Part shown: piece after piece, positions 27,368 to 36,422 of the stretch | How positions within the stretch are numbered: position 1 is the stretch's first letter | How the letters are laid out: each line of letters opens with the position of its first letter | Source of the DNA: Brucella gallinifaecis | GTDB taxonomy: Bacteria; Pseudomonadota; Alphaproteobacteria; Rhizobiales; Rhizobiaceae | Direction of reading: 5' to 3' | Length of the DNA stretch: 64,000 nt | Assembly: GCF_006476605.1 (NCBI RefSeq) | Contig: NZ_ML636801.1 | Span: forward strand, 62,001-126,000 | The notes under the pieces: generated by a model | Databases searched by the model: none | Seen by the model: the letters and a program-made list of their open reading frames with translations, nothing else | What the model was told of the DNA's origin: nothing | Position numbers and translations under genes: made by a program

Positions 27368-28015
27368 TTATTTCTTTATGATTACGGTGGCTTTGCGTGG
27401 ATATTTGATTTGTTTGCTTCGTTTTATGAATGGCCTTGCTATGCGCCATATCAGAAGCATCGCAACAATTGCCGCATAAATTACGGGTTCCGCGGGCCAG
27501 CTTTTTACGGACATCAGAAAATGAACAGCACCGCCCGCTATCGCCAGATAGACCAGCTTGTGAAGCTTGATCCAGCCTTTTCCAAGCTTACGGATTGACC
27601 ACTTGTTTGAGGTGAGTGCCAAGGGAAGCAGAACAGCAAAACTTATCATGCCAATGGTGATGAATGGTCGTTTGACGATATCGGCGATTACAGCCGGGAT
27701 GTTCATCTCCTGATCCAGCACCATATAGGCTGCAAAATGCATCAAAACATAATAGAAGGCGAGTAGGCCAAGTGCCCGGCGATAACGCAGCAGGCTGATG
27801 CCAGTTATGTCGCGCATAGGCGTGACGCATAAGGTGAGAATGAGAAAACGCAGTCCCCATAGGCCGAGTATATGCTCAAAGCTTTTGACGGGATCTGCAC
27901 CCAGTTGATCGGTGGCTGCGAGATAAAAGGTCCAAAATGCGGGAATAAAGCCCAGAACATACAGACCCCAGACTTTCAACGCATTGATACGTATCGATGG
28001 GGTTTGGGTGGCCAT
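27368..28015 (-). CDS. msrQ: Heme-binding membrane subunit MsrQ of periplasmic methionine sulfoxide reductase
   Basis: A 215-residue, six-helix ferric-reductase-like membrane protein. It carries heme b and passes electrons from the quinone pool to MsrP. Histidines on membrane helices are visible (SFEHILGLWGLR, YYVLMHFAAYMV, WIKLHKLVYLAIAGGAVHFL). Start ATG 28015 (MATQTPSIRINALKVWGLY) lies immediately after the msrP stop codon, so the genes are coupled; the longer frame reads back into msrP and is rejected. Confidence 0.93.
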   Translation of the reverse strand: MATQTPSIRINALKVWGLYVLGFIPAFWTFYLAATDQLGADPVKSFEHILGLWGLRFLILTLCVTPMRDITGISLLRYRRALGLLAFYYVLMHFAAYMVLDQEMNIPAVIADIVKRPFITIGMISFAVLLPLALTSNKWSIRKLGKGWIKLHKLVYLAIAGGAVHFLMSVKSWPAEPVIYAAIVAMLLIWRIARPFIKRSKQIKYPRKATVIIKK

Positions 28016-28016
28016 A

Positions 28017-28976
28017 TCAGTAGTTTTTCCGCAAATCCATGCCTGCATAGAGTGAGGCAACCTCCTCGCCATAGCCATTGAATGGCAAGGTTGGACGGCG
28101 GCTTGGGCTAAAAAAGCTGCCTTCACCAATCCTGCGTTCGGTCGCCTGGGACCAGCGCGGATGATCAACATCCGGGTTCACATTGGCATAGAAGCCATAT
28201 TCATCTGCGACCTGTTGCTGCCAGGATGTTGGCGGCTGCTTTTCAACAAAGCTTATTTTTGTGATCGATTTGATGCCTTTGAAACCATATTTCCATGGCA
28301 CAACAAGGCGAACAGGCGCGCCATTGGCATTGGGAAGGGTCTCGCCATAAAGCCCGACCGAAAGGATCGTCAGCGGATGCATGGCTTCGTCAAGCCGCAG
28401 GCCTTCCACATAAGGCCAATCGAGCGCCTGAAACAGCCCTGTCTGGCCCGGCATTTCCTCGGGACGAACAACACCGGTGAACGCAATATATTTGGCAGAA
28501 CCAAGGGGCTCGACCTGAGAAAGCAGGCTTGCAAGCGGAAAACCAATCCATGGGATGACCATTGACCAGGCTTCAACACAACGCATTCGATAGATACGTT
28601 CCTCAAGCGGCATTCTGGCAATCAGTTCCTGCATGTCGAATTCTTTTGGCTGTTTGACCAGCCCATCGATTTTCAGCCGCCATGGTAATGGTTTGAAGTT
28701 TCCTGAATTGGCAGAAGGGTCACTCTTGTCGGTGCCAAATTCATAGAAATTATTATAGCCCGTGACAGCGTCTTTGGGCGTCAGTTTTTCATCGATCTTA
28801 TAGGCCGAAGCCGCAGCTTTCAAAGGATCAGCGAGTGCAGGCGATGCAAAACCGGTTATAGCGATCGCACCGGCGCCCACAAGAAATTCGCGGCGGCGTA
28901 AATAAAGGTTCTTCGGCGTTATATCGCTCGAATTGAGGCGGGCAGGAGAATAACGGCCCGGCTTGAAGCTGCTCAT
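28017..28976 (-). CDS. msrP: Periplasmic protein-methionine-sulfoxide reductase catalytic subunit MsrP
   Basis: A 319-residue molybdopterin enzyme exported by the Tat pathway: [19 protein letters not shown] near residues 26-45 is a twin-arginine-type signal (RRREFL). The sulfite-oxidase-type fold is marked by [20 protein letters not shown], which contains the cysteine that ligates molybdenum, and [17 protein letters not shown]. It reduces oxidised methionines in envelope proteins and protects against chlorine and oxidative stress. It is the promoter-proximal gene of msrPQ. Confidence 0.95.
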   Translation of the reverse strand: MSSFKPGRYSPARLNSSDITPKNLYLRRREFLVGAGAIAITGFASPALADPLKAAASAYKIDEKLTPKDAVTGYNNFYEFGTDKSDPSANSGNFKPLPWRLKIDGLVKQPKEFDMQELIARMPLEERIYRMRCVEAWSMVIPWIGFPLASLLSQVEPLGSAKYIAFTGVVRPEEMPGQTGLFQALDWPYVEGLRLDEAMHPLTILSVGLYGETLPNANGAPVRLVVPWKYGFKGIKSITKISFVEKQPPTSWQQQVADEYGFYANVNPDVDHPRWSQATERRIGEGSFFSPSRRPTLPFNGYGEEVASLYAGMDLRKNY

Positions 28977-29163
28977 GGTGAAGTCCTCTCTGCCAGAAAT
29001 CCTTTATCATGGGGCGGATTATTGCACTAAAGACGTCAAAAAAATGATTTTTTTGCTGTCCCATTATGGTTCACGCCTTGTTGATACGCAAAACAAGTGT
29101 AACATGAATGTAACAGATTGTAATTTTCCGTGTTTCCGTCACATTCTTGCTCAAACTTGGCTG

Positions 29164-29181
29164 TTAGGGTCCTGACCCTAA
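29164..29181. repeat. Perfect palindrome TTAGGGTCCTGACCCTAA
   Basis: An 18-base sequence with 8-bp arms around CT, the best copy of the family also seen at 11595-11610 and 57519-57535. It is followed at 29182-29215 by GAGCACTGATCAGATCAAAC, a fragment resembling one arm of the larger two-hairpin repeats. It lies in the divergent gap between msrP and the exported hydrolase gene. Confidence 0.8.
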
Positions 29182-29252
29182 GAGCACTGATCAGATCAAA
29201 CTTGAGACCTCTCTTAAAAGCTTCGTTAATATATAAGTGGCAAGTTGAGCTT

Positions 29253-30152
29253 ATGGTAAAGAAGACGTTTATAGCCGCCATATTGATGGCGTTTGCAGCA
29301 ACAGCGAGCACTGCATTTGCAGGCAATGAGATCATGAATGAGATCAGGCCTGTGAAGGTCGTGAGCAAATCGCAGGGCATGGTGCTAAACGGTATTTCTG
29401 CTTTGATGAAAGATGAAACAGGCACTCCGCGGCTCGGGGAGGGCGTAACAATGCGTGACAGAAATATGGAAGTTGAAACGACGACGGAACAGAATTTTTC
29501 ACGCAGCAAGCGGTTTATCTATCGTTTCTATAAGCCGGAAAATGCATCGAATGAATTGATTGTTCTGCTGCATGGTTCGGGCGGCAATGAAACGAGCCTT
29601 GTGCCGATGGCTTCAAAAATCTGGCCGCGTGCAACATTGCTGGGTGTCCGCGGTCGCATCATGCAGGATGGTGGCACGCGCTGGTACAAGCGCATCACGC
29701 CCGTCAAATTTGACCAGAAAGACGTGAAGCTTGAAGCCAATGCATTTGTGACATTTCTCACGCGTCTTGCAGACGAGAAGGACCTTGATTTGCCCCATGC
29801 AACCTTTGTCGGTTACTCCAATGGTGCAAATCTGCTGGCTGCAACCATGATGCTGCACCCGGATCTGGTCAAGCGTGCGGTGCTGATGCGCTCTATGCCT
29901 GTGCTGGATAATGTATCGGTTGCAAATCTTGGCAAGACGCGCGTGCTGACGATCACGGGTGAGGCAGACAAGCTTTATTCGCCTTTTGCCCCGGCTCTTT
30001 CAGCCTTGCTGCGCTCTGGCGGGGCAAAGGTTGATGCGCGTATTATTGAAGCAGATCATATGCTTGGTGAAAAAGATGCGTCAGCCATCAGCCAGTGGGT
30101 GGCCTCACTTGGCCCAGACGGTGGCCCAACGGTCACTATGAAATCCAAATAA
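29253..30152 (+). CDS. Exported alpha/beta hydrolase (carboxylesterase type)
   Basis: A 299-residue protein with a signal peptide (KKTFIAAILMAFAATASTAFA). The core is a phospholipase/carboxylesterase-type alpha/beta hydrolase: LIVLLHGSGGNET (oxyanion loop), FVGYSNGANLL with the serine nucleophile in GYSNG, TGEADKLYSP with the acid, and EADHMLGEKD with the histidine. Start ATG 29253 is chosen because it begins the signal peptide; the open frame extends 41 codons upstream through the palindrome region. The substrate is unknown. It ends at a bidirectional terminator. Confidence 0.82.
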   Translation: MVKKTFIAAILMAFAATASTAFAGNEIMNEIRPVKVVSKSQGMVLNGISALMKDETGTPRLGEGVTMRDRNMEVETTTEQNFSRSKRFIYRFYKPENASNELIVLLHGSGGNETSLVPMASKIWPRATLLGVRGRIMQDGGTRWYKRITPVKFDQKDVKLEANAFVTFLTRLADEKDLDLPHATFVGYSNGANLLAATMMLHPDLVKRAVLMRSMPVLDNVSVANLGKTRVLTITGEADKLYSPFAPALSALLRSGGAKVDARIIEADHMLGEKDASAISQWVASLGPDGGPTVTMKSK

Positions 30153-30180
30153 TAAAAGGCCTCGTTTGAGGCCTTTTATT
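30152..30180. terminator. Bidirectional intrinsic terminator
   Basis: AAAAGGCCTC-GTTT-GAGGCCTTTT, a 10-bp stem with its own A and T tracts, between the convergent hydrolase and WD40 genes. Confidence 0.9.
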
Positions 30181-30187
30181 CAATCTA

Positions 30188-31165
30188 TCAGGTGGTTGTC
30201 ATGTCCACGACACCACAGTCGCCCGTTTCAGAGCCGAATGCGAGACGTGTGCCCTGATCATCCCAGCCCATGCTGGTGATCGCACCTTTACCGGGACGGC
30301 GAAGCAACACTTCCTTCTGGTCTGAAAAACGTACCAGCAAAATCATGCCGTCATTATAGCCAATCGCTGCAATCTCTTCGAGCGGATGGCAGGCAACGGC
30401 TGTCACCATGCTGTCACCGCGCAGACCCAGCTCAAGCGGTGCTTTGCCCATCGGGCCGTCTTTGCCGGCAAAAGGCCAGATGATTGCTGCCGGTGCACCG
30501 GACGTTGCAAGCCATTTGGCCTTCACGCTCCATGACCAGTCTTTGACTTTGGCCGGATAGCCGGTCATGCGCATGTGTTTGCTATCTTCCAGACGCCAGC
30601 CATGCAGCGCATTTTCCTGCATGGAGGTGATCAAAAAACGATTATCTGGCGAGAAGAGTGCGCCAATATGTGCGCCTTTCCATTCAAGCTCGACAGGCTT
30701 TGCTTCTGTCCCCGGCCAGATCAATGTTGCACCATTATAACGTGCGATTGCCAGACGCTGACCTTTGGGTGCAAAGGCAATGCCTTCAACGCTGCGTTCC
30801 TGCTTGTATTCCTGTATTTTCCCGTTGGATGAACGCACCCAGGCCGAGCGACCGGAGGCGAAAGCGACGCTGCCGGCAGGGCCGCTTGCAACAGCCGTTA
30901 TCCATTTGCGGGCAACCTTGGCAAGCTCTGTGAGAGTACCATCTGCGGCCATTTCACAAACGCGGCCGTCTTCGCCGCCAGTCAGAAGTGCTTTGCCGTC
31001 GAAAGTCAGTGTTGCGCTGAGAAGGCCGTCATGGGCTATGCTGGTCTGATGACCATTGTCCAGCCGGTGGATGGTTCCATCGGCCAGAGCAAAAAAAGGA
31101 ATCCCACTGATAAAGCAGGCATAAAGACAATGACCATCAAGGTCGAGTGGGGCAACTGTAGGCAT
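30188..31165 (-). CDS. WD40-repeat protein paired with CobW GTPase
   Basis: A 325-residue beta-propeller protein with about seven WD40-like repeats, for example DGLLSATLTFDGKALLTGGE, ISGIPFFALADGTIHRLD, VEGIAFAPKGQRLAIARYN, IGALFSPDNRFLITSMQ and ITSMGWDDQGTRLAFGSETG. No signal peptide or catalytic motif is present; such proteins act as scaffolds. It begins 12 bases after the CobW stop codon, so the two are co-transcribed, a pairing common in Rhizobiales. Participation in zinc homeostasis is inferred from that pairing. Confidence 0.85.
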   Translation of the reverse strand: MPTVAPLDLDGHCLYACFISGIPFFALADGTIHRLDNGHQTSIAHDGLLSATLTFDGKALLTGGEDGRVCEMAADGTLTELAKVARKWITAVASGPAGSVAFASGRSAWVRSSNGKIQEYKQERSVEGIAFAPKGQRLAIARYNGATLIWPGTEAKPVELEWKGAHIGALFSPDNRFLITSMQENALHGWRLEDSKHMRMTGYPAKVKDWSWSVKAKWLATSGAPAAIIWPFAGKDGPMGKAPLELGLRGDSMVTAVACHPLEEIAAIGYNDGMILLVRFSDQKEVLLRRPGKGAITSMGWDDQGTRLAFGSETGDCGVVDMTTT

Positions 31166-31177
31166 CAGTTTCCAATA

Positions 31178-32344
31178 TTATTTTGGTTGGCAGTTTTCAA
31201 AACCGGCTTTGAGTTCTTTGGCGTCAAGCTCGCGTCCGATGAATACAAGGCGGCTTTCACGCTTCTCTTCCGGCTTCCATGCGCGTTGATGATCACCTTC
31301 GATGATCATATGCACGCCCTGCACCACATAGCGGTCCGGATCATCCTTGAAGGCAATAATGCCCTTGAGCCGCAGAATGTTTGGTCCCTGTGTCTGGGTA
31401 ATGTTCTGGATCCAGGTGAAGAATCTGGCCGGATCAATTTCACCCGCACGCAACGATACGGATGTCACCGTTATATCATGGATGGCCGATGCATGATGAT
31501 GGTGGTCATGCCCACAGTCTGGACCACATGTGTGGTCGTGATCATGGTGTTCATGATCGTGCCCATGGTGGTGATGGTGCCCATCGTGCTCATGATGGTC
31601 ATGATCGTGATCGCAATCCGGGCCGCAGACGTGATCCGGGTGATCATGGTCGAGGAAATGCGGATCGTTTTCGAGCGCCCGTTTGAGGTCAAAGGCGCCG
31701 CGATCAAGAACACGATCAAGCGGAATTGCAGAACGTTCGGTCCGGTGGATGATTGCATGCGGATTGATGGCGCGGACAGTGGCTTCAACCGTAGCCAGTT
31801 CTTCCGGTGTCACCAGATCGGTCTTGTTGATCAGCACCACATCGGCAAATGCAATCTGGTCTTCGGCTTCGCGGCTGTCTTTCAGGCGCAATGGAAGATG
31901 CTTGGCATCTACGAGGGCTACAACAGCATCAAGAACCGTCTTGGCGCGTACATCGTCATCCATGAAAAAGGTCTGCGCGACAGGAACCGGATCGGCAAGT
32001 CCAGTGGTTTCAACGATAATCGCATCAAAACGACCCGGACGGCGCATCAGGCCTTGCACTACACGGATCAAATCTCCGCGCACGGTGCAGCAAATGCAGC
32101 CATTGTTCATTTCGTAGATTTCTTCGTCCGATTCGACGATCAGATCATTGTCGATGCCGATCTCGCCGAATTCGTTGACAATAACTGCATAACGCTTGCC
32201 ATGATTTTCAGTGAGGATGCGATTGAGGAGCGTTGTTTTACCCGAGCCCAGATATCCGGTCAAAACGGTAACGGGAATGCGGACAGCTTCTGTGCCAGCG
32301 TCGGGGGTCGACTTGTCCTCGGTTTGGGCTTCTGTCTGGCTCAT
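31178..32344 (-). CDS. CobW/ZNG-type GTP-binding metallochaperone with His-rich loop
   Basis: A 388-residue G3E GTPase. [16 protein letters not shown] (29-44) is Walker [10 protein letters not shown] (57-65) a switch region, [11 protein letters not shown] (82-92) holds the CxCC metal-binding motif, and ETTGLADP is Walker B-like. Between the GTPase and CobW-C domains lies a loop of about 45 residues (roughly 235-285) rich in His and Asp with two CGPDC motifs, suited to bind zinc. Such proteins are zinc-responsive chaperones that metallate client enzymes when zinc is scarce. A candidate Zur site lies about 110 bases upstream. Confidence 0.92.
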   Translation of the reverse strand: MSQTEAQTEDKSTPDAGTEAVRIPVTVLTGYLGSGKTTLLNRILTENHGKRYAVIVNEFGEIGIDNDLIVESDEEIYEMNNGCICCTVRGDLIRVVQGLMRRPGRFDAIIVETTGLADPVPVAQTFFMDDDVRAKTVLDAVVALVDAKHLPLRLKDSREAEDQIAFADVVLINKTDLVTPEELATVEATVRAINPHAIIHRTERSAIPLDRVLDRGAFDLKRALENDPHFLDHDHPDHVCGPDCDHDHDHHEHDGHHHHHGHDHEHHDHDHTCGPDCGHDHHHHASAIHDITVTSVSLRAGEIDPARFFTWIQNITQTQGPNILRLKGIIAFKDDPDRYVVQGVHMIIEGDHQRAWKPEEKRESRLVFIGRELDAKELKAGFENCQPK

Positions 32345-32453
32345 TGTTTGTGCCTCTTGAGTTGCTGCCTTTTGATGGTGGCGCAGATGCGTCCCGATAA
32401 GGCTTCATACAGGGTATTTCATATAAGGGAAGGTGCCTGTGAATGCTATATGC

Positions 32454-32472
32454 AATGCTATATTATTACATC
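32454..32472. promoter_or_regulatory. Candidate Zur operator upstream of the CobW-WD40 operon
   Basis: AATGCTATATTATTACATC resembles the alphaproteobacterial Zur box as I remember it (AATGTTATA-N-TATAACATT), with two or three deviations in the arms. A half-site copy (AATGCTATAT) occurs 12 bases earlier. Position, 110 bases before the start codon of a zinc-chaperone gene, fits. This is motif matching by eye only. Confidence 0.5.
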
Positions 32473-32476
32473 AGCT

Positions 32477-32583
32477 TTAGAGCGGATTTCGATCTGATTG
32501 AATCAGATCGACGCTCTAACTCCTTTTATTTGAAGCATAATCTTATCGATCCTCGTTTCACTCCGGTCGGATTATGCTTTAAT
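32477..32583. repeat. Composite two-hairpin intergenic repeat, type A copy 1
   Basis: The first stem centres on GATCTGATTGAATCAGATC between AGAGC and GCTCT; the second pairs AAGCATAATC (32533-32542) with GATTATGCTT (32570-32579). Linker: AACTCCTTTTATTTG. It ends on the stop codon of the creatininase gene and begins right after the Zur-like site. The structure resembles Brucella-type intergenic palindromic repeats. Confidence 0.88.
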
Positions 32584-33359
32584 CACGTTCTTGACAGTTC
32601 TTCCTTTGTAAAGCGTGCAAGGTCAAACTGATCGACATCCTGCAGAAGCTCAATGAAACCCGCGACAGCATGGGCAAGGATTTTTTCGCCGGCTTCGGCT
32701 GTGGCAGCACTTGCATTGCCGGCAACGCCTTCTTCATTCAGATCATGCATTTTCCAGCCGAAAGCATGAGGGCCATAGGCCCGCAAATGCTTGAACTCTT
32801 TTGCAAAGTCGGATTGCTTGTTGGTGAAATTTGCAGTTTTTGACATGTCCACCAGATCGGGACGCAGGGCCAGCATGACCGATGTTTCAATAAACCCGCC
32901 ATGAATATCGAGTGATTTGTCTTGCGGGGTGATCAGTCCTTCCGGCAGGCCAAAGCGGGTCCAGCTTGTGGCCACGGCCAGCATGTCGAGGCGGGTGCGT
33001 AACTCTGTTGCGACAATGGTCATCAGCGGTGAATTGCCGCCATGGGCATTGAGCATGACCAATTTGCGAATGCCGCCTGCATGAAGGTTTTCGCCAATGC
33101 CGACCCATTGATTGACAGCTTCTGAAAAAGCGAGGCTTTGTGTGCCTTCGACATCCATATGCTCGATGGAATAGCCTACTGGCTGGACGGGCAGAAAATT
33201 GACATTCAAATCGACCGGCAGTGCTTCGTTCACACGTGCAACGATGCCTTCAGCAATGATCGTATCGGTTTCAAAGGGCAGGTGCGGGCCATGTTGCTCG
33301 TGGGCGCCAAGGGGCAGGACGACGATCATGTCGCTGTTCTGGTCGCGCAGACTGGTCAT
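32583..33359 (-). CDS. Creatininase/creatinine amidohydrolase family protein
   Basis: A 258-residue metal-dependent amidohydrolase-fold protein. PLGAHEQHGPHLPFETD (17-33) provides Glu, His and Asp metal ligands, LNAHGGNSPLM the conserved HGG segment and DIHGGFIETSVML the catalytic glutamate. Family members cleave cyclic amides such as creatinine, or act in cofactor pathways (FAPy deformylase, mycofactocin peptidase); the substrate here cannot be told. Its stop codon abuts an intergenic repeat. No neighbouring gene points to a pathway. Confidence 0.87.
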   Translation of the reverse strand: MTSLRDQNSDMIVVLPLGAHEQHGPHLPFETDTIIAEGIVARVNEALPVDLNVNFLPVQPVGYSIEHMDVEGTQSLAFSEAVNQWVGIGENLHAGGIRKLVMLNAHGGNSPLMTIVATELRTRLDMLAVATSWTRFGLPEGLITPQDKSLDIHGGFIETSVMLALRPDLVDMSKTANFTNKQSDFAKEFKHLRAYGPHAFGWKMHDLNEEGVAGNASAATAEAGEKILAHAVAGFIELLQDVDQFDLARFTKEELSRT

Positions 33360-33440
33360 GTTTTTCTCCGTGTTGAAAGGGTTCTGACCTTAATGTTGAT
33401 CGATTATAACAGCAATCATTGGTCTGATTCCGACATTAAA

Positions 33441-33540
33441 GGTGTTTCGATCAGATTGAATCAGATCGGGGCTCTGAATAGTTGTATTAACGCGCATCTT
33501 TGACCGAAAACCGTTTCACAGTTTTCGAAATGCGCTCTTG
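33441..33540. repeat. Composite two-hairpin intergenic repeat, type B copy 2
   Basis: Same architecture as 25688-25788: a stem around GATCAGATTGAATCAGATC, the linker GCTCTGAATAGTTGT and a second stem from GCGCAT with CCGAAAAC to GTTTTCG and ATGCGC. It lies in the 360-base gap between the creatininase and MarR genes; a degenerate short palindrome (GGGTTCTGACCTTAA) is at about 33379-33393. No gene is visible in this gap. Confidence 0.85.
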
Positions 33541-33719
33541 CGTTTGCATTTGCCAAAGATATGCAATCTTCGCTGTGAAATTTTATTTGCTGCGGCAATT
33601 TTACTTTATAGCTCCAAAGTTTACCTTAACTTGTTGTTGGCGCTTGTGGCTTCATATCCCAGACAATATCTTGCTGTATATTGCACTTTATTAGTCGGAT
33701 GACCAAAGGGTGGGTGAGG

Positions 33720-34211
33720 ATGAGTAAAGACAACAAGACAGTAATGCTGTACCGGCTGCAATCGGTCGCGCGTCTGACAAGAACTGTGCTGGCCACACGC
33801 CTGCTTGATCTGGGTCTTTATGCCGGTCAGGATGCTGTGATGTTGCAGCTTGCATCAGAAGACGGCTTGCCGCCGGGTGTCCTTGCCCAGCGCCTTGGTG
33901 TCCGTCCTCCGACCATTACAAAAACGATCACGCGACTGCAAGGTCAGGGCTTTGTCGTGAAAAGAGCGTCAGAGACGGATCAGCGCCAATCGCATGTTTA
34001 TCTCACCCCTCAGGGTGTCGAGGCGATCAGGAATATCGAAAAATCCATTCGAAAGACGGAAAAGGATATGTTGAAAGGCCTTGATAAGAAGGAGCGCAAG
34101 GCGTTTCTCAAGATGCTTGGTCGTATGGAAAATAATCTTGCAACACGTGGCAGCGTGCGTCTGTCCGATGATTTGGACAGCCAGGTTGCTGATGATGACG
34201 ATGCGGAATGA
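33720..34211 (+). CDS. MarR-family transcriptional regulator
   Basis: A 163-residue winged-helix repressor. LAQRLGVRPPTITKTITRLQ is the recognition helix region, followed by the wing GFVVKRASETDQRQSHVYLT and the MarR DxRxxxxxLT-type signature (DQRQSHVYLTPQG). The C-terminus is acidic (DDLDSQVADDDDAE), which is unusual. Start ATG 33720 is supported by GGGTGAGG directly upstream; the frame is open 13 codons further. Its target genes are not evident since it stands alone before lacI on the same strand. Confidence 0.88.
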   Translation: MSKDNKTVMLYRLQSVARLTRTVLATRLLDLGLYAGQDAVMLQLASEDGLPPGVLAQRLGVRPPTITKTITRLQGQGFVVKRASETDQRQSHVYLTPQGVEAIRNIEKSIRKTEKDMLKGLDKKERKAFLKMLGRMENNLATRGSVRLSDDLDSQVADDDDAE

Positions 34212-34361
34212 GTGCAAGGCTATAAAGCCGCGCCGAAAAAACTTTCAATTCAATGTTTGCAATGGCATAACCCTTTTTAAATGGGATGGCGATTTCTGTT
34301 TTTGAACTGATTTGAAGCTATTCCTGTTGTGATTGATGCATGATCATATCGGGGAGGCGAC

Positions 34362-35381
34362 TTGGCTCAGAAAATCAAGCTTTCGACCATCGCAGACGCG
34401 CTTGGTGTTTCTACGGCTACCGTTTCGCTGGCCTTGCGTGACAGTCCGCTTGTCGCTGATCAGACACGCGAAAAAATCAAGGAACATGCCCGTGCGATCG
34501 GTTATATATATAACCGCAGAGCGGCCAGTCTTCGCACATCGCGCTCCGGTATTGTGGGTGTTGTTGTGCACGACATCATGAACCCGTTTTTCGCAGAAAT
34601 TTTGCGCTCCATTGAAACGGAACTGGATCGCTCGCGGCAGACTTTCATTTTGTCCAACCATTATGACCAGCTGGAAAAGCAGCGCACCTTTATGGATACG
34701 CTTCTTCAGCTTGGTGCAGATGGCGTGATCATGTCACCGGCTATTGGCACTCCGCCGGAAGATATTCAGCTTGCGGAAGATAATGGCCTTCCGGTCGTGC
34801 TGATTGCACGTGATGTTGAAGGTGTTCATGCGCCGGTTTTCAGAGGCGATGATGCTTATGGTATTGGTCTGGCTACCAATCACCTGATCTCGCTTGGTCA
34901 TACACGCATTGCGATGATTGGCGGAACGGATCAGACGTCGACGGGCCGTGATCGTTATCAGGGCTATTTGCAGGCCATGCAGAAAGCTGGACTGGAAGTG
35001 AAACCGGAATGGCGCATTGCTGGCCCGCGTACCAAGCAGGCCGGTTTTGAAGTTGCACCACAGTTTTTGGCGCTTAAAGACAAGCCGACAGCCGCAGTTT
35101 GCTGGAATGATCTTTCCGCTATTGGTTTGATGAATGGTATTGCGCGTGCTGGTCTTGTGCCGGGTGAAGATATTTCTGTTACCGGCTATGATGATCTTGA
35201 AGAAGCTGCCATTGCAACACCAGCATTGACGACTGTCTGGAATGGTCAGCGTGAGGTTGGCCGCCGTGCGGCACGTGCGCTTCTTGATCAATTGAACGGG
35301 GTTGAGGTTTCGCATGATCAGGAGCTGATCAAGCCGGAATTGCATATAAGGCAATCCACATCCAAACCGAAAAATATCTGA
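34362..35381 (+). CDS. LacI-family transcriptional regulator
   Basis: A 339-residue regulator: helix-turn-helix KLSTIADALGVSTATVSLAL and hinge helix NRRAASLRTSRSG at the N-terminus, then a periplasmic-binding-protein-like ligand domain (GVVVHDIMNPFFAEI, TGYDDLEEAAIATPALTTV). Translation starts at TTG 34362: GGGGAGG lies seven bases upstream and the next codons (AQKIKLST) begin the DNA-binding domain. The 2-hydroxyacid dehydrogenase gene follows 68 bases later on the same strand and is the likely target or operon partner. Confidence 0.92.
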   Translation: MAQKIKLSTIADALGVSTATVSLALRDSPLVADQTREKIKEHARAIGYIYNRRAASLRTSRSGIVGVVVHDIMNPFFAEILRSIETELDRSRQTFILSNHYDQLEKQRTFMDTLLQLGADGVIMSPAIGTPPEDIQLAEDNGLPVVLIARDVEGVHAPVFRGDDAYGIGLATNHLISLGHTRIAMIGGTDQTSTGRDRYQGYLQAMQKAGLEVKPEWRIAGPRTKQAGFEVAPQFLALKDKPTAAVCWNDLSAIGLMNGIARAGLVPGEDISVTGYDDLEEAAIATPALTTVWNGQREVGRRAARALLDQLNGVEVSHDQELIKPELHIRQSTSKPKNI

Positions 35382-35449
35382 CCAGTTTCATAATCAGCGA
35401 GCCAATTGCATTGGTTTGCTGAAACGTGCTCGAGCATAAGGAAGTGATC

Positions 35450-36418
35450 ATGACCCAACGCGAAGCGACAATTCTGGTACTCGGCAATTTTAATGAATAT
35501 GCCGTTGCCAGGCTTTCTGAGGAGTTCAGGATCAAACGTATTCCCAAGGGCGATGCGGCACTGGTTGAAGCTGGATGGGCTGGAGATATCAAGGGTATAG
35601 CCAGCATGTCGAGCGTGGATGCCGGCTTGATTGATGCGCTGTCAAATCTTGAAATCATCGGTAATTTTGGTGTTGGTTATGATGCAGTTGATGCAAAGCA
35701 CGCAGCAACCAGAAGCGTCATGGTTACAAATACACCTGATGTCCTGACCGATGAGGTAGCCGATACCGCAATTGGTCTGCTGATCGATACTGTTCGGGAA
35801 TTGTCAAAGTCGCAGGAATTTTTACGTTCCGGCGAGTGGATCAAACAGGGCCGTTATCCGCTGTCAAAGCTGTCTTTACGGGGTCGTAAAGTTGGTATTT
35901 TCGGTCTTGGACGCATTGGTAAAGCTGTTGCGCATCGTGTTGAGGCATTTGGCTTGCCGGTCGCCTATCATAATCGTCGCAAAGCTGATGATGTGAATTA
36001 TGATTATTATCCAACCCTGCTGGAACTGGCCAAGGCTGTCGATACGCTTATTCTGGTCGCTCCGGGTGGTGCTGAAACTGAAAAAGCGGTCAATCGGCAA
36101 GTGCTGGGCGCACTTGGGTCAGAAGGCGTTCTGATCAATATTGGCCGCGGTTCAGTTGTGGATGAGGATGCGCTGGCACAAGCCTTGCAGGATGGCACGA
36201 TTGCTGCCGCAGGCCTTGATGTATTTGCTGATGAACCGAATGTGCCGCAGGCGCTTCTTGACGCGCCGAACACGGTTTTACTGCCGCATATCGGTTCGGC
36301 TTCGGAAAAGACCCGTCAGGATATGGCTAATCTTGTGATCGATAATCTGATTTCATGGTTCGACAAGGGGGAGGCGCTGACGCCGGTGCCGGAAACCGCA
36401 AATATCAAGAGAGCATGA
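35450..36418 (+). CDS. D-2-hydroxyacid dehydrogenase (glyoxylate/hydroxypyruvate reductase type)
   Basis: A 322-residue NAD(P)H-dependent dehydrogenase. GIFGLGRIGKAVAHRV is the Rossmann loop; the residues after the second beta strand (YHNRRKAD) favour NADPH. NIGRGSVVDE supplies the substrate-binding Arg, GLDVFADEPNV the catalytic Glu and LPHIGSAS the catalytic His. Likely substrates are glyoxylate, hydroxypyruvate or a 2-ketoaldonate. ATG 35450 with AAGGAAG upstream is preferred over the longer frame. Probably controlled by the adjacent LacI protein. Confidence 0.92.
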   Translation: MTQREATILVLGNFNEYAVARLSEEFRIKRIPKGDAALVEAGWAGDIKGIASMSSVDAGLIDALSNLEIIGNFGVGYDAVDAKHAATRSVMVTNTPDVLTDEVADTAIGLLIDTVRELSKSQEFLRSGEWIKQGRYPLSKLSLRGRKVGIFGLGRIGKAVAHRVEAFGLPVAYHNRRKADDVNYDYYPTLLELAKAVDTLILVAPGGAETEKAVNRQVLGALGSEGVLINIGRGSVVDEDALAQALQDGTIAAAGLDVFADEPNVPQALLDAPNTVLLPHIGSASEKTRQDMANLVIDNLISWFDKGEALTPVPETANIKRA

Positions 36419-36422
36419 TATT

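Noticed and set aside
31031-32497. Long open frame of 488 codons on the plus strand opposite the CobW gene
   Set aside because: It is an antisense shadow of the codon-biased CobW and WD40 genes; the low-complexity Met/Val stretch is the complement of the His-rich loop, and no domain is visible.
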